The notes under the pieces: generated by a model
What the model saw: only the letters and a program-made list of their open reading frames with translations
Told to the model about the DNA's origin: nothing
Database searches by the model: none
Assembly (NCBI RefSeq): GCF_000955955.1
Contig: NZ_JYJG01000087.1
Coordinates: 1 to 64,000 of the forward strand
Length of the DNA: 64,000 nucleotides
From: Lentzea aerocolonigenes
GTDB taxonomy: Bacteria; Actinomycetota; Actinomycetes; Mycobacteriales; Pseudonocardiaceae
Direction of reading: 5' to 3'
Program-made: the position numbers and the translations under genes
Part shown: piece after piece, positions 8,911-17,790 of the stretch
Layout: each line of letters starts with the position of its first letter
How positions within the stretch are numbered: position 1 is the stretch's first letter

Positions 8911-9540
8911 TCAGAGATAGCCCTCCTGCATCGCGTACGCCACAGCGTGCGCGCGGTTGCGCAGGTTGAACCGGCGCGTGATGTCGTGCAGCACGTTCTT
9001 GATCGTGCGTTCCGAATAGGACAGCTCGAGCGCGATCTCCTTGGTGTCGAGCCCACCCGCGATCAGCTTGAGCACGGAGATCTCCCGCTCGTCCAGACCC
9101 GCCGTGGCGGAGCTCTGCTGAGGGGTGGTGCCGCCGCTGCCCTGGATGCGGGTGATCTGCCGCAGCAGGCGGGTGACGAGATCGGGCGGCAGGGCGGCCT
9201 GACCGGACGCGACCCGCGACGCGGTGTTCACGAGCTGCGTCGGTGTCGCCTCGTGCCGCCACACCAGCGCGCAGACGCCGTAGCTCACCGCGGAGAGCAG
9301 TTCCTCCTCCCGCAACGAGCTCACGACCAGGACTATCCGGTTGCGACTGCGCCCGTGTGTGCGGCGCAGCAGTCTTTCCAGATCCTCGTCCAGCTGGGCA
9401 CCGACGACGAACACGATGGTCTGCTCGTCGACCTCGTGCTCGTCGACGAGCCGGATGGCGTTCTCGTAGCGCAACGACGCGCTGACACCGAGCTTCGAGA
9501 TCGTGTCGATGCTGTCCACCAGAACGGGAATGCGGTCCAT
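8911..9540 (-). CDS. NarL/LuxR-type transcriptional regulator (paralogue 1)
   Basis: A 209-residue protein: an N-terminal receiver-like domain (MDRIPVLVDSIDTISKLGV...) lacking the usual paired acidic residues, then a LuxR-type helix-turn-helix in residues about 148-205 (DEREISVLKLIAGGLDTKEI, then SERTIKNVLHDI). ATG at 9540 has an AGGAGG ribosome site. It is strongly similar to the regulator at 36033, which lies directly before the eCIS cap gene; the DNA-binding helices differ at only a few positions, so both probably bind the same operator. It is divergent from the CCHC-family gene at 9709. Because the phospho-acceptor site looks degenerate, activation may not depend on a kinase. Confidence 0.82.
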   Translation of the reverse strand: MDRIPVLVDSIDTISKLGVSASLRYENAIRLVDEHEVDEQTIVFVVGAQLDEDLERLLRRTHGRSRNRIVLVVSSLREEELLSAVSYGVCALVWRHEATPTQLVNTASRVASGQAALPPDLVTRLLRQITRIQGSGGTTPQQSSATAGLDEREISVLKLIAGGLDTKEIALELSYSERTIKNVLHDITRRFNLRNRAHAVAYAMQEGYL

Positions 9541-9708
9541 GGCTGCCTCCTGGCCTCGTTTCAACGGAGAAGACAGCCTTCGAGGGAAGTGCTTACGGGC
9601 GTTTTCCGAATTCGGTTCGCGAGATGTGCACCAGCGACTGCCCCTTCGGCTCGGCGGTGCCGCCCTCACCGCGCCTACGTTCGGGCACGTGGCCAGGAGT
9701 GCGTTCAG

Positions 9709-11667
9709 ATGAGCCGGGGCACGGTGTTCCTCATGGGACACGGGGCCGTCGCCGACGGCGAGCACGCCCGAGTGCCCGCCGGCACCCGGCTGCACCTGTA
9801 CGCGTTGGCCGGGGAGAACCTGGCGTGGCCGGTGGGACTCGCGGCGGTGAGCACGGCCGGTGCGAGCGGCGCGCTGACCGTGGTGACCGGGTCGGGCGAT
9901 GAAGCGATCATGTGCCCGAACGTCACGCTCGGCCCGCTGAGCCCGTCCGACGTCGAACAGGCGCGTGCGATCGCGCCCAGCGGCGTGAGACTGGTGCTCG
10001 CCGGCGAACAGGGCGACACCGGGGTCCGGCCGTTGTGCGACCAGCCGGACGTGTGCGGATCGGCCGCCGGCGAGCACCGTTGCACCGGCTGGTTCGGGGT
10101 GCTCGCCGACGCGACCGACCTCCACCTGCTCGCCTGCCTGAGCGCCGCCGATCCCGGCGCACCGCTGACCGTGGTCACCGGTGAGGAGCGGTACTGGACC
10201 GACCGCGGTGAGGTGGGCACCGCGACCCTGGTGGAGGAGCTCGAGGAGATCGCCGAGGACTTCGCGAAGCTGCCCGACGAGCAGAAGGTCATCACGTACT
10301 ACTCGTGGCCGACAGCGACAAGAGCGTTGATGCGCGGCATCGGTTCCATCGACGAGTGGGCGGTCGCCCTGCACGGCTGCGAGGCGTACGACCGGGATGG
10401 ACCCTTCGGTCTCCTTCGCCACGTCCGCGGGCTCGATCCCCGGCAGCGTCCGGCGGCGTTCAACGTGGTGGGCCTCGAGGCAGTGGTGCGGTGGGCGGAG
10501 GAGTGGATCTCGCAGTGGCGGTCCGGCACGGCTGGCCCCGAGGACGCGGCGCGGAGGTGGGCCACGCTCGGCGAACGGGACCGGCTGGCGCTGGCCGAGA
10601 CCGATCCCGAGGTGCACGAGGTCGTGCGCGCCTGGGCGCGGGCGTTCCCGGACGGTGTCGAAGCCGAGACCGTGCGCCTGATCGCCGACGCGCACAACCG
10701 CGCCGTGCTGGCCGAGCTGGTCGACCTCTCCGACTTCACCGACGACGAGACGATCGACTGCGTCGTCGGCGACGGGATCGCCGTCCTCGCACCGAAGCTG
10801 CTGGAGGACCGCGACGACGAGGCCGTGAACGCGCAGGCGGCCGGCGTGCTGCGCCGGTGGTGCGCCGGGCACCCGGTGTTCCCGGACGGCGTCGTGATCA
10901 CCGTTCCGGACGACGAGCAGCCGGAACTCACGGGGCTCGCGGTCGAGGCCGCCCGGCCGTACTGGGCCGAACTGGCCGCCGGTGGACCGCTGCTCATGAT
11001 GCCGATCCGGCGCAGGACGCTGGGCCTCGCCGAGCTGACCAGCTTCGCGGACACGACCATTCCCGAGGCGTGCAACGCCGCGGTGCGGACGTTGGTCGCC
11101 GACTACAACGCCGTGGCGGCCGCGGGCGAGTCCGGCAGCGCCGCGCTGAGAGCCGCGCGCCGAAAGCTGCGCGCCGCGGTTCGTGAACGGGACGAGCTCG
11201 TGCACGAGCTCGCTGACCGGCTGACGAGGGTGTTCAACCAGACGGTCGAGTACTACCTGGCCGCGCAACCGTTCGGCGAGCTGTGCCGGGCCGCGCTGCA
11301 CGGGGTGGAGCTCGGCGCGGACCTGGCTCTCGTGCTGCCGGGCCTGGCCGAGTACCGGTTCCTGAAGCTGCCGTCGCCGCTGACCGCGGCCGAGGCGAAG
11401 GAGTGGCCCGCGCTCGCCGAGCACGTCACCGGCACCGGTGAGTTCCTCGTCGCACCGGAGGACGGCCGCGACGACCTGCTCGACCCGGCGCGGCAGGGCG
11501 AGAAACCCGGCGCGCGGCTCGCCGAACTGGTGCACGGCATGGAGGTCTACGAGGAGGTGGTGGGCGGCCGGGTGCACGCCTTCCAGATCTTCGCGCAGGA
11601 GATGGCCGAGCGGTTCGAGACGGCACTCGACGACGGTGAACAGTTGCTGTCGGAGCTCGACGCGTGA
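9709..11667 (+). CDS. CCHC-motif family protein B
   Basis: A 652-residue soluble protein. N-terminal domain: GTVFLMGHGAVADG, VPAGTRLHLYA, MCPNVTLGPL, then C110-x5-C116-x6-H123-x-C125-TGWF and HLLACLSA. The closest relative is the protein at 59985, which shares the GH, VPAG-LHLYA, CPN-LGPL, CCHC and HL-ACLSA elements in the same order and similar length. The remaining 500 residues are mostly helical and acidic. No signal peptide. ATG 9709 is preceded by AGGAG about 11 bases upstream. It precedes the sigma/anti-sigma fusion by 54 bp on the same strand. Function unknown; cargo of the eCIS or a surface-linked adhesin are the options considered. Confidence 0.65.
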   Translation: MSRGTVFLMGHGAVADGEHARVPAGTRLHLYALAGENLAWPVGLAAVSTAGASGALTVVTGSGDEAIMCPNVTLGPLSPSDVEQARAIAPSGVRLVLAGEQGDTGVRPLCDQPDVCGSAAGEHRCTGWFGVLADATDLHLLACLSAADPGAPLTVVTGEERYWTDRGEVGTATLVEELEEIAEDFAKLPDEQKVITYYSWPTATRALMRGIGSIDEWAVALHGCEAYDRDGPFGLLRHVRGLDPRQRPAAFNVVGLEAVVRWAEEWISQWRSGTAGPEDAARRWATLGERDRLALAETDPEVHEVVRAWARAFPDGVEAETVRLIADAHNRAVLAELVDLSDFTDDETIDCVVGDGIAVLAPKLLEDRDDEAVNAQAAGVLRRWCAGHPVFPDGVVITVPDDEQPELTGLAVEAARPYWAELAAGGPLLMMPIRRRTLGLAELTSFADTTIPEACNAAVRTLVADYNAVAAAGESGSAALRAARRKLRAAVRERDELVHELADRLTRVFNQTVEYYLAAQPFGELCRAALHGVELGADLALVLPGLAEYRFLKLPSPLTAAEAKEWPALAEHVTGTGEFLVAPEDGRDDLLDPARQGEKPGARLAELVHGMEVYEEVVGGRVHAFQIFAQEMAERFETALDDGEQLLSELDA

Positions 11668-11721
11668 GCACGGCGCCGCGTTCCGATCCACGACCGCGAC
11701 AGCGATGAGGAGGAGGCGCGC

Positions 11722-13977
11722 GTGACGGTCCTGGTCGACCTCGACGGGCTCGGTGACGCCGAGCTCGTCGACGCGGTGCGCGAACGTGGTGACACCACGG
11801 CGTTCGGTGCGCTGTGGGAGCGGCACCGCAGCGCGGCGCTCGGACTCGCCACGGTGATCACCCGCAGCAGGCACGATGCACAGGACGTGGTGTCCGAGGC
11901 GGCGGAGCGGGTGCTCAAGATCCTGCTCTCCGGCGGCGGACCGACCGGTGCGTTCCGGCCCTACCTGCTGATGTCGGTGCGCAACATCTGCACGAACCGG
12001 TACCAGCGCGCGAAGCGCGAGTCCACGCAGGACGACCTGGAACCGTTCATGGCGGCGGTGTTCCCGACCGACTCGGCCGTCGGCGGGTTCGAGCGGATGG
12101 CGGTTACGCGGGCGTTCCGCTCGTTGCCGGAACGCTGGCAGGCGGTGCTGTGGCACACCGTGGTCGAGGACGAGCCGCTGGCAAAGGTCGCCGAGGTGCT
12201 CGGCATCAAGGCCAACGCCGTCGCCGCGCTCGCCTTCCGGGCCCGCGAGGGTCTGCGGCGCGCGTACCTCGTCGAGCACCTCAAGGAAGGCGCGCCCGAG
12301 GAGTGCCGGGGCATCCGCCCGAAGCTCGCCACCTGGGTGCGCGGCGGCAGCGGCAAGGCCGAGGCGGCCGCGGTCGAACGGCACGTCGCGTCGTGCGCGG
12401 ACTGCGCCCAGCTGGTCGACGAGGTGCGCGAGGTCAACGGCCAGATGCGGGCCGTGCTCCTGCCCGCGATCGTAGGTGGCGCGGCGTTGGCGGCGGCCTA
12501 CCTGAAGACTTCGGCGGCGGGCAAGTGGATGCTCGCCGCCCGGATGTCGTGGACCGAGACGGCGTCTGCCGCCACGCGGCTGCCGTGGATGCTCGGTGTG
12601 CTCGCGGTCGTCGGCACGCTCGTCGTGCTGGGCACGTATCCGGGCGAACCGCTCAGCGGGCAGGCTGACGAATACTCGCCGCCGGGCACGGCGCAGCCGG
12701 GAGACCGCGCGCCGGGGCTGCCCGAGACCGAGCCGACCGGCGAGCACGGCGCGTCGCCGTTCGTCGTGCCGGCCGCGACCACGTTCGGCGACCTGCGTGA
12801 CGGCCGGGTCGGCCACGTCGGGCAACGGCTGGTGTACAAGGGAGATCCGGCACGGCCCGCACAGTTCGACCTCGCCGCGCGGGGCGCGACGGTGCTCGAC
12901 GTCCGTGATGTCGCAGCCACCGGTGGCCGGGCCTGGCGATGCACGACCACCACTACCGGCGCGCGCTGTGTGAACGCCGGTGAGGTGCCGGGGGAGAGCA
13001 CGTTCCTGCTGCGGGTGCGCGTCGATCCGGGTGCGGGCGGGGTCTCGGTCAGCGCCGTCGCGACCTCGCCGGATCAGCGGGAGGCGTCGCGCGAGACCGT
13101 GCTCGGCGTCACGGCCGCGCCGACGGCGTCGAACGTGCTGTACGCAGACATCGGACCCGGTATGTCGCACAGCGTCGGAAGCGGTGTGCTGACCTGCGAT
13201 CCGGCCGACAACGGATGTGCCGCGGCGCTGGCGGTCGGCGCGGTGCCGGACGGGGCGACGCTCGCGATGGTGCACCGCCGCGAGGTCGCGGGCACCACGA
13301 ACTCGAGCCAGGCCGACCTCGTGCTCGCCGACGGGGAGAAGATCGTGTGGGCAGGGCTGTTCTGGGGGGCGTCCGGAGTCGCACCGGGTGGTGCGCCGGA
13401 ACGGGTGCGGTTCGCCGCGCCGGGTGACGTGCTGCGAACCTTGGCCGCCGAGCCTTCCGACGTCAGCACCGACGGCCCGGCGTTCGCGGCCTACGCCGAC
13501 GTGACCGACCTGGTGCGGTCCGGCGGCCGGGTGACCGTGGCCGACGTGGCCACCGCGACCGGTCGTGGCGCCACCGCGGGATGGACGCTGCACGTGGTGA
13601 CGACGAAGGCGGGCGCGCCGGTGCGGGCGATCGCGGTGGCCGACCAGTACCTGGCCGCCGCGCCGTCGGCCTCCCTGCCGCTGCGCTGGCTCGTGCCGGT
13701 GACGTCGCCGCGTGTCGCACTGACCCTGTGGGAGTCGCAGCCGGTCAGTCGCAGCGGAGGCGGATGGAGCGTCGGCGGCTGGGCGCTGTCGTGGCCGCCG
13801 GAGTTCTTGCGGGACAGGGCACCGGGAGCGCAGGTGAGGACGTTCGGCGTGGCGGTGCTCGGCTCGGAACTACCCGGTCTGTCCTCTGAGGACGGATCAC
13901 TGCTCGCCTTCACCCGGCCGGGGCGGACGGGCGCGGTGGTGCATCTCGGCGCCGTTGTGCTGGAGGGCACGCCGTGA
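11722..13977 (+). CDS. ECF sigma factor fused to zinc anti-sigma domain, membrane span and extracellular domain
   Basis: A 751-residue fusion. Residues about 10-90 form sigma region 2 and about 130-185 region 4 (SLPERWQAVLWHTVVEDEPL, then EVLGIKANAVAALAFRAREG). A zinc-binding anti-sigma motif follows (H221-x3-C225-x2-C228). Hydrophobic segments lie at about 246-262 and 287-305 (MLGVLAVVGTLVVLG). The last 430 residues would be outside the cell and contain the LFWGASG and YADVTDLV...GWTLHVV elements seen in actinobacterial surface proteins of the DUF11 group. GTG 11722 has a GAGGAGG site. One polypeptide thus contains sensor, membrane anchor, inhibitor and sigma factor; proteolytic release would be needed to free the sigma part. 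Confidence 0.8.
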   Translation: MTVLVDLDGLGDAELVDAVRERGDTTAFGALWERHRSAALGLATVITRSRHDAQDVVSEAAERVLKILLSGGGPTGAFRPYLLMSVRNICTNRYQRAKRESTQDDLEPFMAAVFPTDSAVGGFERMAVTRAFRSLPERWQAVLWHTVVEDEPLAKVAEVLGIKANAVAALAFRAREGLRRAYLVEHLKEGAPEECRGIRPKLATWVRGGSGKAEAAAVERHVASCADCAQLVDEVREVNGQMRAVLLPAIVGGAALAAAYLKTSAAGKWMLAARMSWTETASAATRLPWMLGVLAVVGTLVVLGTYPGEPLSGQADEYSPPGTAQPGDRAPGLPETEPTGEHGASPFVVPAATTFGDLRDGRVGHVGQRLVYKGDPARPAQFDLAARGATVLDVRDVAATGGRAWRCTTTTTGARCVNAGEVPGESTFLLRVRVDPGAGGVSVSAVATSPDQREASRETVLGVTAAPTASNVLYADIGPGMSHSVGSGVLTCDPADNGCAAALAVGAVPDGATLAMVHRREVAGTTNSSQADLVLADGEKIVWAGLFWGASGVAPGGAPERVRFAAPGDVLRTLAAEPSDVSTDGPAFAAYADVTDLVRSGGRVTVADVATATGRGATAGWTLHVVTTKAGAPVRAIAVADQYLAAAPSASLPLRWLVPVTSPRVALTLWESQPVSRSGGGWSVGGWALSWPPEFLRDRAPGAQVRTFGVAVLGSELPGLSSEDGSLLAFTRPGRTGAVVHLGAVVLEGTP

Positions 13978-13999
13978 CGTGCCGGAGGAGGACTTGTCG

Positions 14000-14672
14000 A
14001 TGGGCAACGCGGAGGCCGCGAACGTGAAGGTGCGAGTGGTGGTCGTCGACGACCACCCGATCTACCGGGACGGGCTCGCCCGCGCGCTCGGCTGGGGACA
14101 CGACCTCGAGGTCGTCGCGCAGGTGCGCACCGGCCGCGAGGCACTCGACATGGCACGCGAGCACGCTCCGTGCGTGTTGCTCGTCGACTACCACCTGCCG
14201 GACATGGACGGTGGCCAGGTCGCCGCCGCGGTGTTGCGGGACAAGCTCGACTGCCGGGTGCTGCTGATCTCCGCGGTGACCGACGGCGCGGTCGTGTACC
14301 GGGCGCTGGAACGCGGTGCCTCCGGCTACCTCAGCAAGGAGGCGGGCCGGGACGAGATCCGCGACGCGGTGCTGCGCACCTCCCGCGGTGAGACGATCCT
14401 GCCGCCCGAGCTCGCGAGCGCGGTCGCCGGTCAGATCCGGTTGCGCGCGTCGGAGAACCAGCCGGTGCGAGAACCAGCCGGTGCTGACCGACCGGGAACG
14501 CGAGGTGCTGAAGTCGTTCGCAGCGGGGCTCAGCATCCCGCAGGTGGCGCGCAACCTCTACCTCAGCGCGAGCACGGTGAAGAGCCAGGCGTTGCGGCTC
14601 TACGAGAAGTTCGGGGTGTCGGATCGCGCGGCTGTGGTGGCGGAGGCCATGCGCCGCGGATACATCGAGTGA
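14000..14672 (+). pseudogene. NarL-family response regulator broken by a 16-bp tandem duplication
   Basis: From ATG 14000 (GGAGGAGG upstream) the frame encodes an intact receiver domain: VVVVDDHPIYRDGL with the acidic pair, the phospho-acceptor aspartate in LLVDYHLPDMDG, and the lysine in YLSKEAG. The DNA-binding domain (LTDREREVLKSFAAGLSIPQ, then STVKSQALRLYEKFGV) is in another frame and ends at 14672. The two frames meet at an exact 16-bp tandem repeat (14453-14484). Removing one copy restores one open frame of about 218 residues, so the duplication is the lesion. As written, the protein has a receiver but no DNA-binding helix. A slipped-strand reversible switch, a recent mutation or an assembly error are all possible. 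Confidence 0.8.
14453..14484. repeat. Exact 16-bp tandem duplication
   Basis: GAGAACCAGCCGGTGC occurs at 14453-14468 and again at 14469-14484. Sixteen is not a multiple of three, so it shifts the frame inside the response regulator linker. Confidence 0.95.
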
Positions 14673-14685
14673 CGTCCGGGCGAGG

Positions 14686-14985
14686 TCACGGGTGCGTCTT
14701 GTCGTGCTGGCCGAACACGACCCACCGGACGACTGCGCAGAGGTAGTCGCCGTAGTCGTGGTCGGGGCCGCCACCGGACCGCAGCCGGTGCGCCACCGCG
14801 GCCGCGGCGGCGGTGACGACGTGGTCGGGGTTGGATCGCGGGGCGAGCTGGCCCGCGAGCCGCAGCGCCTTGGGGAAGTGCCGTGACTGCAGCTCCACCA
14901 GCGCGTGGTCGTCACCCGCGCGCGCCCGGTCGAGGAGAGCGCTCTCGGGCAGCTGATGTGCCTCGTTGTCGTCCTGTTCGTCCAC
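14686..14985 (-). CDS. Second stand-alone sigma-region-2-like mini protein
   Basis: A 99-residue protein with the layout of ECF region 2 only: ESALLDRARAGDDHALVELQ, a long helix, then RLRSGGGPDHDYGDYLCAVV. It resembles the protein at 243-584 and region 2 of the fusion at 11722 (SGGGPTGAFRPYLLMSV). No region 4 or anti-sigma domain. Start is GTG 14985, with a GAGGG about 10 bases upstream. It is convergent with the broken response regulator and divergent from the ABC transporter, with a perfect palindrome in the shared upstream region. Role unknown; titration of an anti-sigma domain or of RNA polymerase is inference. Confidence 0.55.
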   Translation of the reverse strand: MDEQDDNEAHQLPESALLDRARAGDDHALVELQSRHFPKALRLAGQLAPRSNPDHVVTAAAAAVAHRLRSGGGPDHDYGDYLCAVVRWVVFGQHDKTHP

Positions 14986-15045
14986 AGTGCACCCTCGGAG
15001 TGATCAAGTCGGTCGCGACATGACTAGCAGCGCCTGCTGCGCGGT

Positions 15046-15069
15046 GCTTTCAGGCATATGCCTGAAAGC
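15046..15069. promoter_or_regulatory. Perfect 24-bp palindrome, probable operator
   Basis: A gap-free palindrome with core CAGGCATATGCCTG flanked by GCTTT and AAAGC. It lies between divergent genes (mini sigma protein ending its start at 14985; ABC permease starting at 15236), the usual place for a dimeric repressor site. No cognate repressor gene was found next to it. Confidence 0.7.
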
Positions 15070-15235
15070 CGCTCCGTCCTGCGTTTTCCTCACCGACAAT
15101 CACCCGATCTCGCGTCGGGCCTTACGCCGCGGCACCCGAATCGTGATCGAGCTGGTGCGTAAGGGCTGCGATGGTGTGCGGTCGGATCTGTTGCGGCACA
15201 CCGCCGTGCCCACCGACGACCACCTCGGAGCCGCC

Positions 15236-16330
15236 ATGTATCTCGCGGTACGGGAGATTCGCTTCGCCCGCGGCCGGTTCGCGTTGATGACCGGGGTGAT
15301 CGCGCTGGTCGCGCTGCTGGTCGTGCTGCTGTCCGGACTGACCGCGGGCCTCTCGGAGGACAGCAGCTCGGCGATCACCGGGCTGCCCGGTGACCACGTC
15401 GTGCTGGACTCCCCGACCGCCGACGGCACCGCGCCGACGTTCGAGAGCAGCGCGGTCACCGACGACCAGGTGACCAGGTGGGCGGCGACGAAAGGTGTGA
15501 CGAGCGCGGAGCCGTTCGGAGTCGCGCAGGCGAGGCTCGTGGCGCGGGACGCGGCGAGCACAGGGGTGAGCGTTTTCGGCGTGCGGCCGGGCAGCGCCCT
15601 GCTGCCCGCAGTGGTCTCCGGCCGCGCACCGGAGGGGAACCAGGTGCTCGTCAGCGCCGGGCTCGCGGCGAAGTCACGACTGTCCACAAACGACACGATC
15701 ACGATCGAAGGCGCGAGTCTCGTGGTGAGCGGGCTCGCGGAAGACCGCCACTACAGCCACACCCCGGTCGTCTGGGTCACTCTGGACACCTGGCACGCGC
15801 TGAGCGGCAGCACGGGTGGTGGCCGCGGCAGTGTCACCGCGATCGACATCATCTCCAACGGAGCCGACATCGCGGCCGCGGACCGTCTCATCGGGACGCA
15901 CACGATCGCACGCGCCGACGCGCCGACCGCGATCTCGTCCTACAAGGCGGAGAACGGTTCGCTGCGCACGATGCAGGGGTTCCTGCTGGCGATCTCGACG
16001 CTCGTGGTCGGCGCGTTCCTCGCCATCTGGACCGTGCAACGGCGCGCGGACATTGCGGTGCTCAAAGCACTCGGCGCGGCGAACAGGTACCTCCTGGGCG
16101 ATGCACTGGGACAAGCACTCGTCGTGCTCGCCGTGGGCATCGGCACCGGTGGCGCGGCCGGGTTCGGCATCGGTCTGCTGGCCCGCTCGGTGGTGCCCTT
16201 CTCCGTCACGGCGGCGACGACGTTGCTGCCCATGACCGTCATGGTCGCGCTGGGACTCGTGGGGGCGCTGCTCGCCGTGTGGCGCATCACGTCGGTGGAT
16301 CCGTTGATCGCGTTGGGAGCGTCCCGATGA
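15236..16330 (+). CDS. ABC transporter permease, FtsX/MacB-like
   Basis: A 364-residue permease. One N-terminal membrane helix (residues about 15-40), a periplasm-type extracellular domain of about 200 residues, then three C-terminal helices (about 245-355) with the ERRADIAVLKALGA-like motif seen here as QRRADIAVLKALGA, which marks FtsX/MacB permeases. Such permeases drive substrate release or membrane remodelling rather than classic import. ATG 15236 has a GGAG 6-10 bases upstream and begins right at the membrane-targeting sequence. The stop overlaps the ATPase start by four bases, so the two are one operon. Confidence 0.85.
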   Translation: MYLAVREIRFARGRFALMTGVIALVALLVVLLSGLTAGLSEDSSSAITGLPGDHVVLDSPTADGTAPTFESSAVTDDQVTRWAATKGVTSAEPFGVAQARLVARDAASTGVSVFGVRPGSALLPAVVSGRAPEGNQVLVSAGLAAKSRLSTNDTITIEGASLVVSGLAEDRHYSHTPVVWVTLDTWHALSGSTGGGRGSVTAIDIISNGADIAAADRLIGTHTIARADAPTAISSYKAENGSLRTMQGFLLAISTLVVGAFLAIWTVQRRADIAVLKALGAANRYLLGDALGQALVVLAVGIGTGGAAGFGIGLLARSVVPFSVTAATTLLPMTVMVALGLVGALLAVWRITSVDPLIALGASR

Positions 16331-17019
16331 GCCTGTTGATGCGCGGCGTCACATTGACCTACCCGGATGGCGCGTCGCGGCTGCGCGCGCTCGACGCCGT
16401 CGATTTCACGGTCAACGGTGGTGAGTTCTCGGCGGTCGTCGGACGTTCCGGATCCGGCAAGTCGAGCCTGCTCGCCGTGGCGGGCACGCTGCTCACCCCG
16501 GACGAGGGCGGGGTGACCGTGGCAGGCACACCGGTGCACGAGCTCGACGACGCGTGCCGGACGAGGCTGCGGCGTGACCGGATCGGCATCGTGTTCCAGC
16601 AGTCGAACCTCATCGCCGCGCTGACGGCTGCGGAACAGCTGGAGCTCGCCGGCCATCTGCGCGGCCACCCGCGCCGGGACCGCGCCCGGCGGGCACGCGA
16701 GCTGCTCGCCGCGGTGGGCCTGGACGAGGCGCAGCAGTCCCGGCGGCCGCACCAGCTCTCCGGTGGTGAACGGCAGCGGGTCAACATCGCCCGCGCGCTC
16801 GTGGCGGAACCGGCCCTGCTGCTGGTCGACGAACCGACCGCGGCGCTGGACGAGGAACGCTCGGCCCAGATCGTGGCGTTGCTCGGCGCACTGACCCGCG
16901 ACCGGGGACTCGCGACGGTCATGGTCACGCACGACCTGGCGCACTTGGCCGCAGTGGACCGGGTGCACCGGATGGCGGACGGCCGACTGTCCGAAGTGGA
17001 GCAGTCGACCGTCGCGTGA
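16327..17019 (+). CDS. ABC transporter ATPase, MacB/LolD-like
   Basis: A 230-residue ATPase with Walker A GRSGSGKSS (about residue 38), Q-loop in VFQQSNL, signature LSGGERQRV (about 142), Walker B LLLVDEPT and the H-loop THD. It is the partner of the permease it overlaps. Substrate unknown; the family exports lipopeptides, antibiotics or lipoproteins, or acts mechanically at the membrane. Confidence 0.9.
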   Translation: MSLLMRGVTLTYPDGASRLRALDAVDFTVNGGEFSAVVGRSGSGKSSLLAVAGTLLTPDEGGVTVAGTPVHELDDACRTRLRRDRIGIVFQQSNLIAALTAAEQLELAGHLRGHPRRDRARRARELLAAVGLDEAQQSRRPHQLSGGERQRVNIARALVAEPALLLVDEPTAALDEERSAQIVALLGALTRDRGLATVMVTHDLAHLAAVDRVHRMADGRLSEVEQSTVA

Positions 17020-17028
17020 CGCGTGCGG

Positions 17029-17790
17029 TCAGCCCGCCGGTTGCACCTCGGGTTCCTCCGCCGCCCGGACCTCGGGGTCGTCCGCGCCCTGGTCGAGCCG
17101 GAAGGGCGGGTAGGAGTCGGTCATCAGCAACGCGTACGCGCCCACCCGGATCGCCCACCGGTGGACGCCGACCACGAAGGCGTAGAGCCCCTTGGGATAG
17201 CGGCCGGTGAACAACAGCGCGAGCGCCACGATCAGCGTCAGCAGGCCGAGGAACGTCAGGTGCAGGGACGGCTCGAAGATCCGGTCGGTGATCATCGTCG
17301 AGTTCGCACCGTACGTGACGTCCTGCACGCTCGTGCGGAACAGCGGCAGCCGGACCGAGGTGTTCGTGATGAGCGCGTCCAGCACCAGGTAGTGCGGGAT
17401 GGCGAGCAGCCACCACTTCACCAGCACGAGCCCGCGGGAGAGCTGTTCCGGGTAGTGGACGTCCAACGTGGCCGGGTAGTCCGGTTCCGCGCCGAGGCTG
17501 AACGGCGGGTAGCGGTCCGTCGCCAGCGCGCCGTAGGAGTAGTAGGCCACGCGCCAGTTCCAGCGCATCACGCCGAGGGTGAAGTCGAACAGCGCACGGG
17601 GATAGCGGCCGGTGAACAGCACGGCGAAGAACGCGATGACCGTCACGACGAGCACCGCGATGTCGAGGAAGAACAGCACCACGTAGTGCGGGATGGCGAG
17701 CAGCCACTTCACGAGCCAGAGCCAGCGGCCTGCCTCGGGGTCGGGCTGGGCCGCCACGCGCACCGGTTGTTCCTGGGAAGCGGTAACCAT
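17029..17790 (-). CDS. DUF4389 membrane protein with two internal repeats
   Basis: A 253-residue protein with two copies of the DUF4389 pattern: WLLAIPHYVVLFFLDIAVL ... LFTGRYPRALFDF in the first half and WLLAIPHYLVLDALI ... LFTGRYPKGLYAF in the second, each followed by a W-R-V/I-aromatic segment and an SYPPF or RYPPF. Four main membrane segments. Function of the family is unknown. It is convergent with the ABC ATPase and is transcribed alone. Confidence 0.85.
   Translation of the reverse strand: MVTASQEQPVRVAAQPDPEAGRWLWLVKWLLAIPHYVVLFFLDIAVLVVTVIAFFAVLFTGRYPRALFDFTLGVMRWNWRVAYYSYGALATDRYPPFSLGAEPDYPATLDVHYPEQLSRGLVLVKWWLLAIPHYLVLDALITNTSVRLPLFRTSVQDVTYGANSTMITDRIFEPSLHLTFLGLLTLIVALALLFTGRYPKGLYAFVVGVHRWAIRVGAYALLMTDSYPPFRLDQGADDPEVRAAEEPEVQPAG

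Noticed and set aside
8911-13593. A 1560-codon minus-strand open frame ending in the NarL-type regulator
   Set aside because: Only the last 209 codons from the ATG at 9540 are real. The rest lies opposite the CCHC-family and sigma fusion genes and has mirror composition.
14686-14985. Reading this gene as a full ECF sigma factor
   Set aside because: Only 99 codons with region 2 character; no region 4 in any frame nearby.
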